Shown piece by piece: positions 33,125 to 43,330 of a stretch of DNA of 64,000 nt. The DNA lies in NCBI RefSeq assembly GCF_040869045.1, contig NC_090322.1, positions 269,974,662-270,038,661 of the forward strand. The letters are read 5' to 3'. A program made the translations under genes and the position numbers. The first letter of the stretch is position 1, and the number at the start of each line of letters is the position of its first letter. The notes under the pieces were generated by a model that was not told where the DNA came from, searched no databases, and was given only the letters and a program-made list of their open reading frames with translations. The stretch is from Eurosta solidaginis (Eukaryota > Arthropoda > Insecta > Diptera > Tephritidae).

Positions 33125-33720
33125 AAAGAGAATAGCTTTTGTATTGACAGTCAAGCAGCAATTAAGGCAATAATCTCGAATATCATAGCATCTAAATGCG
33201 TTTTAGCACTCTCTGTAGAGAATCGGGACAGCGAGAAGCATACATCTATATCGGGTCCCAGGACATATGGGAATGAAAAAGCAGATGAACTAGCTAAAAA
33301 GGGCGCGTCCCTTGAAGTATGCTCCGTAGACGTCCCAATTAGACTAGGCGAGATTAAGAGAAGGCGAGAGGCGCACATGATCGACCAAGCGGGAAATGCG
33401 AGGGTTCAAGCGCGGGGCTGTAAAGTGTCGAAGATTATGTGTAGGTCTCAGAACCTTAGATTAACGAAGTTGCTTCTATCATTAAAGAGAGAGGAGTATA
33501 GACTCATGATGGGTATTCTGACTGGACACTGCCTTCTGGCGTCACGTTCCTTTAAATTAGGCTTGGTCAGTGATAGCAGATGTAGAAAGTGCGAGTTGGA
33601 GGAGGAAACGATCGAACACGTTTTGTGCTCGTGTCCTGCGCTTGCCAGACTAAGACTCCAGCTATTAGGAGTGATGCAGCTGTTAGATCTAGAAGCAGTA
33701 AGTGGCTAAAGTCCTAGAAA
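33125..33720 (+). pseudogene. RNase H C-terminal part and tail of the outer LINE
   Basis: Starts in CIDSQAAIKAI, includes a damaged GNEKADELAKKGAS region near 33270-33310 and an open stretch from 33377 with the Cys-His tail. Confidence 0.8.
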
Positions 33721-33894
33721 GCTTCCAGTATTTGCCAAGAGGACAGAGTTATTTTACAACATAGGTCCTGGTTTTTGATAGGGGTTTTCAGTTGGTCGTT
33801 AAAAAAAACTTCTGGTAACGCTTCGGACTCATTCAGACTATGTGAGGTCCTCATGGACCGGCCAGATCAACCTAACCTAACAGTGTGCGATAAC

Positions 33895-34390
33895 ATCGCA
33901 AGCTTCAAGTTGCTTCTTATCTTCAAAGGCAAGCCACGTGAGTGCGATGTGAGGTGGTGGGTAGAGCCTAGATCGGAGCAATACCAAAATTATTTTTATA
34001 AGTAAGGCTATGTCTTTTAATAGCAGCGGATACTTTGATTTAGGAACGGAAATAACATTAGCCGGTTTCCAATGACTAGGAAACCCACAGGACATGCTTG
34101 AAAAATTATATATATACGTTAGAGAAGATTACATAAAGAAGAAGAAGCTTGATGAGACGTACGCTAATACCATCGATTCCTACTGAATTTGACATAATAG
34201 CCAAAATGGCATCCACCACATCGCCCTCTGTAAATACAGTGAAATCAAAACTATTTGTTTTCGGTCTACCCTTAACCGCGGTTGAAGCTATCATATCTTC
34301 GTTATTATAATGAGTATTGGGTTCCCAGATGTTTTCACTCGCTTCCACTCCCTGTAAGCTTTCCCTGATTTTCTTATCAATCTCAAAATA
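33895..34390 (-). mobile_element. CR1-like LINE fragment, N-terminal RT
   Basis: Minus-strand text: GDVVDAILAIMSNSVGIDGI (RT block 1-2), then CGFPSHWKPANVISVPKS in a shifted frame. It precedes, in element order, the RT half seen at 5647-6640; possibly the same family. No ends visible. Confidence 0.75.
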
Positions 34391-35054
34391 TCTTTGTAAA
34401 ACCCGGCTTTTTATGGCACTGAACTTTTATGCTTTTTAGTGGAACATACATATGTATCAAGTATAGATCCAATGCGTTATAAGCGGAGGGACACGCTACG
34501 CCTTCTGCCGTGTTAGACCTAGAATATACCGACATAGGATTGCAATCTACTTAATGTATTTGAACATACGGAGGAGGGTCAACATTATATATGCGACTCA
34601 GAAAAAGGAGCCCCAAGACTAGCAGTCTTAACATGCTAGAAGCAAGATTAAAATGGACCTCGAAAGCTTTAAAACAGAGACCTCGCTCTTACAGAGACCT
34701 CAAACAAAGCATATGCACCACGGAGGGACATCAAAGCCTTTCACCAAGAAGAAAAGAAGACATTGACGTCACCACGAAGGTGTTCGAGTTGAACAAACAG
34801 CACAATGGTATAGCGAGTTTTACCTCTAAACACAGTAAAGTGGCTTTGAGCGAATGCCTATCTTTGAGGAGGGTTAGTTTGGAGTGGCGATGATCCAGGA
34901 GCCAAGGCTCTCATAGGGAGGAAAGGTTTCGGGGCTCACCGCGCGCTGAGGGTGAAAGCTGCAATTGAGGGTAAAGAAACAGCCACACTCATGTATGCTG
35001 CCTAATTGCACTACTGCCGACCGCGCATGAGATTTGACAAGTATGTTCATTTAC
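34391..35054. other. Unassigned sequence
   Basis: A 100-codon basic open frame at 34591-34893 (+) has no recognised motif and may be chance or a decayed element. Confidence 0.35.
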
Positions 35055-35064
35055 AGCTCGAGCT

Positions 35065-35464
35065 GTTGTTGTTGTTGTAGCAATGCTCGCCCCACCTAAT
35101 AGCCGCGACCGATCACAAATTGTCATCAATATCCTCTAACGGGAGTCCAAGGTAACTTGCCGTTTCAACAGGGGTGGACCATAAGGAAAGGGGTGTTAGA
35201 GGCGTTGGTTCCACATTACAATTAAAGAGATGGTTGGTGTCATGTGGGGACACATTGCAAGCAGGGCATACATTTTGTATGTCGGGGTTGATTCTGGATA
35301 GGTAAGAGTTTAACCTGTTACAGTATCCAGAACAAAGTTGAGCAAGAGTGACACGCGTTTCCCTGGGGAGTATGCGTTCCTCTTCTGCGAGTTCTGGATA
35401 TTTTTCTTCAAGTACTGGATTCACCGGGCAATTCCCGACATAAAGGTCCGACGCCTGTCTATGG
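35065..35464 (-). mobile_element. Short 5'-truncated L1-family LINE (400 bp)
   Basis: Last 400 bp of the family, including a clean C-terminal frame (134 codons, 35113-35517 counting past the end) and the (CAA)n tail at the left. Flanked by AGCTCGAGCT (35055-35064 and 35465-35474). Confidence 0.9.
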
Positions 35465-35499
35465 AGCTCGAGCTCTAATGTGACTGTTGTTGTTGTTGT

Positions 35500-37275
35500 A
35501 GCAATGCCTCGCCCCACCTAACAGCCGCGACCGATAACAAATTGTCATCAATATCCTCTAACGGGAGTCCAAGCAAACTTGCTATTTCAAGAGGGGTGGA
35601 CCATAATGAAAGGGGTGTTAGAGGCGTTGGTTCCACAATACAATTAAAGAGATGGTTGGTGTCATGTGGAGACACATTGCAAGCGGGGCATACATTTTGA
35701 ATGTCGGGGTTATTTCTGGATAGGTAAGAGTTTAAAGAACGAAGTTGAGCAAGAGTGACACGCGTTTCCCTGGGGAGTATGCGTTCCTCTTCCACAAGTT
35801 TTGGGTACTTTTCTTTGAGTACTGGATTCACCGGGCAATTCCTGACATAAATTCCGAGGCCTGTTTGTGGAGTTCACCAAGGACCTGCTTGTGTTTTTTT
35901 GCATCATACGGCTGGGTTCTCAGGTGCCGTATTTCCTCAAAATGCTTACGGAGATGACTCCTTAAGCCCCTAGGCGGTGTTGGCTCATCAATCAGATGTC
36001 TGTTTGGATGCCCAGGATTCTGGGTATTCAACAGGAACTGTTTGGTTAGCATCTCATTTCTCTCCCTGATGGGAGTATTCTCGCCTCATTATGTAGATGG
36101 TGTTCTGGGGACATAAGAAGACAGCCCGTGGCGATTCTGAGAGCAGTATTTTGGCAGGCCTGTAGCTTCTTCCAGTGGGTAATTTTTAGGCTTGGCGACC
36201 ATATGGGTGACGCGTAGCACGTAAACGGCTGGCCAATTGATTTGTATGTAATAATGGGCGTTTCTTTATGTTGTTGTTGGTGTTGTTGTAGCGATTAGGT
36301 TACTCCCCGAAGGCTTTGGGGAGTGTTATCGATGTGATGGTCCTTTGTCGGATACAGATCCGATACGCTCCGGTAACACAGCAGCATTAAGGTGCTGGCC
36401 CGACCATCTCGGGAACGATTTATATGGCCACATTAAACCTTCAGGCCATCCCTCCCTCCCCACCCCCTAGTTCCATGAGGAGCTTGGGGTCGCCAGAGCC
36501 TCGTCTGTTAGTGAAACGGGATTCGCCGCTCGAAGGTGAGGTTGACAATTGGGTTGGAGAAGCTATATATTGCGCTACACAGCCCCTTGAATCCCGGCGT
36601 TTCTTTATCTTTTCCACAGGTACTGTCAGCAAGGGATTTGAGGATTTTATTACGGCTCTGGATTTTCGGAACAATTGCGGGTGCGTGCTCACCAAAATGT
36701 AGATCCTGATCAAACGTCACACCCAAGATTTTGGGATGTAGGACAGTCGATAGTGTAGTGCCATCGACGTGGATGTTCAGAATGGTCGACATTTGGGACG
36801 TGCATGTTGTAAATAAGGGTCGCGGAAGATTTAGTCGGTGATAATGCCAGGTTTCGCGAGGCGAAAAAACTGGAGAGATCTGGGAGGTAGCCGTTTATTC
36901 TGTTGCAGAGCTCATCGATCTGTGGGCCTGGGCCTGTGGCCATTATTGTGCAGTAATCGGCGTATGAAACGATAGTGACTCCTTCTGATGGTGAAGGTAG
37001 CTTAGATATGTAGAAATTAAACAAAAGTGTGGATAGGACACCACCCTGTGGCACCCGTTGTTTAATTCTTCTTGGTTTTGATGTTTCGTTTCTAAATTGC
37101 ACCGATGCCTGCCGACCACCCAGATTATATGCGGTCCACCTTTTAAGACATGGGGGAAGGGTAGACCCTTCCAGGTCTTGCAGTAACGTGCCATGGTTGA
37201 CCGTATCAAAAGCTTTTGATAGGTCTAGCGCTACGAGTACTGTTCTATGGTGGGGGTTTTGATTTAAACCGCAAT
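35500..37275 (-). pseudogene. Reverse transcriptase of the L1-family LINE, broken
   Basis: After a deletion of about 95 bp, text resumes with VALDLSKAFDTV; then RVPQGGVLST and SYADYCT (second catalytic Asp changed to Tyr, bases near 36945). A frameshift near 36785, the inserted repeat at 36268-36597, a further shift near 35830 and loss of a few codons (SGYCNR) in the tail follow. The Cys-His cluster CPACNVSPHDTNHLFNC is intact near 35640-35700. Confidence 0.85.
36268..36597 (-). mobile_element. 330-bp (CAA)-tailed short retroelement inserted in the LINE
   Basis: Flanked by GGCGTTTCTTTAT, which occurs once in the uninterrupted LINE copy. Tail-like TGTTGTTGGTGTTGTTGTAG at its left marks the 3' end, so it lies on the minus strand. 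No frame and no clear Pol III boxes; it may be the 3' end of an unknown LINE or a SINE. A partial copy is at 7096. Confidence 0.85.
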
Positions 37276-39033
37276 TTAAGGGAGCAAAATGGCTTCAAGC
37301 GTCTTTGCCACTGGCGATAGGAGAGATATCGGACGATATGACTCACCTATGTTAGCTGGTTTCCCAGGCTTTAGTAGCGGGACCACCTTGGCCATTTTCC
37401 ATTTCTCGGGTATGACAAAGGTGGAAAGAGACAGGTTGAAGACATGTGCTAAGTATTTGAAACCCTCTTTCTCTAGGCTTTTAAGCATCGCCATGGCTAT
37501 GCCGTCTGGGCCTACTGCTTTGGATGGTTTAGCGTGACCAATGGCATCTTCAACCTCTCTGGCGGTGATGGTAATTGGTGACACGCTGAATTTATGTTTA
37601 TGTGCGTGTCTGTTGGCCCTCCGTCTATCTTTGTCGACCGTAGAATGCATTACATATTGACGGCAGAAAGCGCTCGCGCATTTTTTCGAATCCGACAGCA
37701 CTTTATCGCCGAAGGCGATGGAAACTTTGTCATTGTGCTTAGACGAATTCGATAGGGATTTTACGGTGGACCAAAGTTTACCCACACCGGCAGAGAGGTT
37801 ACAACCTCTTAGGTGCTCCTCCCATTTCGCCCGCATGTGTTCATCCACAAGCAATCTGATGCGTTGGTTTATATCCCTTATTTGGGGGTCGCCTGGATCG
37901 AGCTGTCTTATAAGGTCACGCTCTCTCGCTAAATTTGCGGCCTCCGCCGTGAAGTGGGGCCGAATTTCGGGAATTCTCCCGGTGGGAATGAAACGTGCTG
38001 AGGCGGATTCAATGACCTTGCGGAAAGCACGCTCCCTTTGACGGGCATCAGTCGGGATAGGGAGGGCAGCAAAGAGGTTGTCTGTAAAAGATTTGTATTC
38101 GTCCCACTTTCCTTTTTTAAAGTTTATGAAAGTGCGTTTTTCTGTAACGATGAAGTCGGCGGTACGCTCGAACGAAATAAGTATAGGCAGGTGGTCGGAA
38201 GCCAATGTTACCATCGGCTGCCAGTTGACGCAGTTTACGAGTTCTGCGCTCACGATTGAGATATCCGGCGAACTGTGACAGCTTCCTACCATACGTGTGG
38301 GGGCGTCTCCGTTTATTGTGCAGAACGTCGTTTCTTCTATTTGATCCGCCAGCATCTCACCCCTACTGTCCGCCCGCAAGTTTGAATGCCATAGATCGTG
38401 ATGGGCATTAAAGTCGCCTAAGATAATCGGCCATAACCGTTTAGACGGTTAAGCGCCAATTAAGTAAGTAAGTAAGTAAGATAATGCGATATTAGGGCGG
38501 TATCCACTGGGGCAACAGGTGGCAGGAGGGATGTAGATGTTGATGTTTTCTAGGTTTGCATCGCCTGACCGGACAGATAGCCTTGACGTTCTGAGACATT
38601 GTCCCTGCGGTCGATGCCAGGATCAAATATATGATATTGCACAGAGTGGTGTATGATAAACGCGAGGCCGCCTCCATTTCCGCTCATGCGATCTTTTCTG
38701 TGGACATTATACCCAGAACAGGTTTGCAGTGCAGATCTTGCTGTAAGTTTAGTCTCTTGAATCGCAGCAATGCGGATGTTGTGCCTGTTTCATGAAATCG
38801 ACTATCTCCGTGATCTTCCTAGTTAGTCCATTACAGTTTAACTGCAGAATTCTGAAGTGCATAAGAGGAGGCTTCGCCATTCTGGGAGTAAGTGACGGGT
38901 GACTACACCTGGGTTGAAGAAGGCCAGGACGCAACTGCTGTTGTGGCCCTGGGACTGGGCGTCCTTGGGCAAGCACTGGGGTACCCGCTAAATTGGGGTT
39001 TGCGACCTGGCAACATGGCGCAATGAAAATCAT
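37276..39033 (-). pseudogene. AP-type endonuclease of the L1-family LINE
   Basis: Begins near 38845 with ILQLNCNGL, the metal-binding Asn motif; the middle is frameshifted (about 38400-38760); SDHLPILISF, the C-terminal catalytic Asp-His motif, is at about 38170-38200. A linker and RT start (GPDGIAMAML) follow in the same frame until 37276. This enzyme would nick the target for priming. Confidence 0.85.
38464..38482 (+). repeat. (AAGT)n microsatellite in the LINE
   Basis: AAGTAAGTAAGTAAGTAAG, within decayed endonuclease text. Confidence 0.9.
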
Positions 39034-39063
39034 CGGGGGGTTGTCGTCGCGGAGACCAGAACA

Positions 39064-39766
39064 TCAAGGAAAGTGGCACCGCACAAGGCAGGAGCTGCAT
39101 TGGGCGGATGTCGCAAACATATATATTCTGTGCTGGCAAACGGGGTTAGGGACTAAGAGTCTGTTTCCCTGACCTTCACGATTGCTGCCGGAAAAGAGGG
39201 GGGGAGAAGACGGGGGCAGAGGCTGATGCTCTGCATTGCTACCGACTCTGCTACGAAGATAGTAGTTATGAGTGGTAGCAGCTGTTTGAGTTGTTGGCGC
39301 CGCGGGGCGCGAGCAGCAGCGGGTACTAGTTGTGGCTTGCTGAGCAGCTGGGCTGCTGGAAGGTAGTGGGGGCGCTAAGGCGTAGACTACGGGACGCCCT
39401 TGGACGTGAACAGCAAGGAGCCACAAACGATTTATAAAAGTTACGTGGACGTCGGGTTTTGGGATCAAGCCCAGAACAACCTGTCCGATGCAACCATCCC
39501 TTACACGAGACACACTGAACAGAGTATGACCGTCCTAAAAACATTCTTTTCCGGCAGATGCAGCAAAACCATTCCTTAGAACCGGGGTCAGGAGATGGAC
39601 CCGGATTGGATTCGATACCTTCCCGGAGCAAGAGAATATGGAGCAGTCCCGCTGCAAGGAGCTGCTGGGAGGATGACAATTTGTGGGAGGGACGCAACAA
39701 ATTAAATGGGGTTATACTGAAATGGCAGTCCTTGGTCGGGAAAAATTCCGAGTCGCTCCGGTACAT
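39064..39766 (-). pseudogene. N-terminal protein of the L1-family LINE: 2A-like leader, PHD-type finger, Pro-rich linker
   Basis: Starts 12 bp from the element 5' end. Residues 36-49 are hydrophobic (LLAAGLLHILLLRE), followed by GIESNPGP (50-57, bases 39596-39619), the form of a 2A ribosome-skipping motif except that the usual Asp before Ile is Gly. A PHD-type zinc finger follows (WFCCICRK ... CVSCKGWLHRTGC, residues 67-97). The frame changes near 39490 and continues as a Pro/Ser/Thr-rich linker to 39064. If skipping works, the short hydrophobic leader would be released from the finger-endonuclease-RT protein; other LINEs (sea urchin, trypanosome) have this at the same place (recalled). Confidence 0.8.
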
Positions 39767-39789
39767 AGAACCGACTGCCTAATGTGACT

Positions 39790-42249
39790 CAATCCTATTT
39801 GTTACCATGTGTCATCATATCTACCTGTACTGATGTCGATAGAAGATGAACGCTTCGCTTTCCTTGAACATTTCTTTGACCCATCCTCTAAGACTTACCT
39901 CCATGCTCCACCATGGCCATTGACTCCTTGCTCCACCATAAATTATTGATGATAATCTTTCTACGCTTCTTACCTTTATTTAAATTTATTCTCTTTATCT
40001 TAACAACCAATTTAGTACAATAATTGAAGAATTTTTTTATTTCTATTCTTGTTGTTTTTCTTCTCCTTCTATATATGTATGTAGGTCAACATGTATATAG
40101 GTGAAGTCAGTAGCACAACAAAAATTTGACGGTCATATAATTCGGTCATGAATTTTAAAGGGGTAGGGTGGGAAAATTGTTGGTACTATTTTGTTTCTTT
40201 TTTACTAACTTAGTAATGTAATGTGCAAAAAATGGAAACGGGAACATGTAAGAGAAGAGAAGATAAAACAAATATGGGAAGAAAAAGTAGAGAAAAGTGA
40301 GAGTAAAAAGAAAAATAAGGGTAATGGCTTGAGACAAAAAGTAAAAAGAGGTTAACGGAAATATTACGATCAAGGATTAGATTAAGAGTAATAGTGAGAG
40401 TTAGACTTGGATAAGAGCGAGAGGAGGAAGAGTAAGAGGAATTGCGGGAAGATTTAAGAAAGAATGAAAGGGAAATTTAGGAAGCCGATTAAGGTAACCT
40501 AGAATATGGAGGAGTGAGGAAATAAGAGAGGAATAGGGTTAGACAGAGGAGAGGCAGGTGGATAGATAGAGAAAGTCAGAACAATGTCTGTCGGGTTTGG
40601 TCATACGGCTGGGAGTATTTCATGTTTGTCTAAGCGTTTCAAGTGTTAGCCAGAGCTGTTTAAAATAAGTTCTGATAAGCCAAATTTTTTTTGCCATCAG
40701 GTAAATCGATAAGCTCAGATTTCCTGAAGCATCGTTGCTGTAAAATGTATGCTGCTATATATTTTTACGCCAGCCACCTCGTTCTGCTCATTGAGCCTAC
40801 CTCAGGGTTTAGTTTACATAAATAAATGTGGCGTCTTGGGACCGTAAACCGCCAATTGTGGACAACGTGAAACTTTGAAAATTTTTTCCATTTCCTCTCA
40901 GAAAATGGGAATAAACCCTCCCACAAAAAGAAATAAAGATCACAGCCGTTATTTTCCTGCACGTTACTTGATATTTCAGAGGCTTTGATGTAGTATTTGT
41001 TATGATACTGGAAAAATCAATGCTGCAGATAAGTCAAGTAGCAACACTTAAATTTGTGAGCTTACTCGCCCTCGTCAAATGCGACTCCATTTTGTAATAT
41101 GGACTTCAGCAGTCTGGTTTATTGCATCATGTACTATGTATAAAATCACTCCTAACAAATAAGCATAAAATAAATAAAAGTCAATTATTTGGTGGTCTTT
41201 TCCGACTGGAACAATGCATTCATTAGGTTGTTTTTTATTCTTTCTCTGTTGGTTCCATCAAAAGTTACATAGGCAAATTGATTATAATATATAAACCATC
41301 AGAGCATTTTTGAGCACATTCCGTTATTATTTCTATTAGGAAATTTAAAGATAGTTGTTTTTTATGAAATGGAAGAGTTAGGGGAGTGGGAATCAGTATA
41401 TATGTATGCGTGCAAAATGTATTAGGAAACGTGTTTTAATGATGCGAGTTAATGAAGGGATTTATAGGAAGGAAGGAGTGTAATAAATAAGGGCTATATG
41501 GTGCAGCATGTTACAATTTTTTATTTTGGGTCATTTTGTGTGCATTTGATTACTATTTTTCATCTACATTTTACGAAATTTCATTGATAAATAATTTAGC
41601 TGCATATAAATTAAAGCCTCAACTACTTACATTTATCAACACATAAAGTGTGCTAAATTGAACATAAATCTTTATTATTCTCAGTTCAAAATCATTAAAC
41701 GTAACTTTATGCTCTATTATGGTAAGTATGAGTAATTGAGGCTTAACGCAGCAACATTTTTTGCGCCGTATCTTATATAATAATAATATTTTCTATCAAC
41801 CACATATGTATATAAAAGTATATGTAAGTAATGAAAGATGTATACAATTGAAAATTTACACTATGTGTATAATTATTTAAAAAAGATGTGCAGCAAAATA
41901 TACATACATATTTTTTTTTATTGATTTTCGTTGTTACATAAGCAAACAATAAACAAAAAAAAAACACTTATCAAGAAAAAATAATTAAGAATTAAGACTT
42001 GAGCCTAACAAATACATAACAATTACTATTAATCAGGCGCATACCCTGAATTCATGTTAAAATAAACTTTTTTTTATAATGTAGTACTTAACCTTGACGT
42101 TTTACATGATATTTTATTAATTTAGGGTTTTAATTTAGCAGTCTTCCATTTACTATGTAAGTATTAAATATGTGTTAGTGTATGCGTATTTGTATATGTA
42201 TATTCAGCAGCTTTCAATAACGTCTATCGCATTTATTGTGAAAAATATG
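39790..42249. other. AT-rich non-coding DNA
   Basis: No genes or element ends seen. Contains a purine-rich stretch at 40215-40590. Confidence 0.5.
40215..40590 (+). repeat. Strand-asymmetric purine-rich stretch
   Basis: About 370 bases in which most + strand bases are A or G (AGAGAAGAGAAGATAAAAC, GAGCGAGAGGAGGAAGAG). A shadow open frame on the minus strand reads as Phe/Leu/Pro-rich and is not believed. Confidence 0.7.
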
Positions 42250-43330
42250 ACCTGCACATCCTTAATTTTGAAGAAAATTCTTACAATTCATTTTGAAAGG
42301 TAACTGTCGCAAATTCAGACTTTCTATTTTCGACATTGTGATTCTATTTTCCAAAAAAATCCAGATCTTTACCTTTTATAACTTTTTCTTTCAATCATGC
42401 TTTTTTTCTTTTGCATTTTCATTTGGCGCCTTAGGTAATTCATTTCGAAAGTGCGAATTCTACGTATTTTCGAATTAAAATTAAGTCCGAACTCGACTCG
42501 AATTTCAAATTCGAATAGAAAAAACTTGTCTGCTGTTCTATATTTATACGGTGCTTTACTGCAATTAATTTCGAAAAAAAACTTTCGCGAATAAGGACTT
42601 CTTTATATTCACTTTCCTATTTTCTATGTATTTTCGAATAGTAAAAGCAGCACAAATTCCAATCCAATTTTGAATTAGGATACAATTCATCGCATCGATC
42701 GGCAGAAAAAGCCTCCGGATTTTAATTTAAATTTTTTAATTATGGTTTTTTTAATTTTTACGATTAACTTCGAAAGTGCGAATTCTACACTATATATTTG
42801 ACTTTGCAATTCTATTTTCGAATAGTAAAATTAAGTCCGAACTCAAATTCGAATAGAAAAAACCCTTTTCTGCTTTTCTATATCTATATGGGGCTTACTG
42901 CAAATAATTTCGAAAATAAACTTTCGCGAATTACTTTTAATTCTATGTTTTTGCGAATAGTAAAATGTAGGACAAATTCGAATATAATTTTGAATTAGAA
43001 CAGAATTCACTTTCGCATCGATTGCCAGAAGATGCCTCCTGATGTTTTTTTATTTCATTTTCACCATTTTTTGTTTAATTTTATACTGCAATGAATTTCG
43101 AAAGTACATTTGCGCAAATTAGGGTTTTCTCCATATTCGAATTTAAAATTCTATTTTTCGAACAACAAATAAAACACAATATCAAAATTTTGAATTCGAA
43201 GACAATTATCTTTCAAATCGATTTACACCGTAGGACTGTTGATTTCCGCGTTTGTTTTTACTTTTTATCTGAACTTTTTTTTACAATTCGAAGAAGTTAT
43301 TTAAGGCTACTTGGTATAAATTAATCTAAA
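42250..43330. repeat. Degenerate tandem repeat, unit about 300-350 bp
   Basis: Shared blocks recur in order: TTCGAAAGTGCGAATTCTAC (42444, 42770), AAATTAAGTCCGAACTC (42478, 42828), AATTTCGAAAA...CTTTCGCGAAT (42568, 42907) and CGCATCGAT...GCCTCC (42692, 43013). Partial units lie at about 42290 and 43088. Rich in TTCGAA and AATTCG. Confidence 0.75.

Larger units (their letters stand above)
30349..33884 (+). mobile_element. Outer RNase H-type LINE (I/LOA-like), carrying a SINE and a second LINE
   Basis: Host parts are 30349-30991, 31363-31387 and 33125-33884; removing the SINE (31003-31351) and the opposite-strand LINE (31388-33117) restores continuity. It is 5'-truncated within RT, has thumb text (KYLGIILDSKLG, WGLSPSLSHWVFTA), RNase H text split between both sides (LPDYCSVF / CIDSQAAIKAI), a Cys-His tail (CRKCELEEETIEHVLCSC) and ends CCTAACCTAAC. 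About 40-60 bp around the inner insertion are missing. Confidence 0.88.
35486..39778 (-). mobile_element. Apparently full-length L1-family LINE (2A-like, PHD, endonuclease, RT)
   Basis: Flanked by CTAATGTGACT (35475-35485 and 39779-39789). The 5' end (39778) begins GCAGTCGGTTCTATGTACC, as in the decayed copy at 4764. Order: 2A-like leader, PHD-type finger, proline-rich linker, endonuclease, RT, Cys-His tail, (CAA)n tail at 35486-35500. A 330-bp short repeat sits at 36268-36597; without it the element is about 3.95 kb. Multiple frameshifts, a deletion of about 95 bp near 37276 and a YADY active site show it is dead. Confidence 0.93.

Noticed and set aside
36424..36702. Open frame over the short repeat and LINE
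   Set aside because: It crosses the insertion boundary at 36597 and matches nothing; chance.
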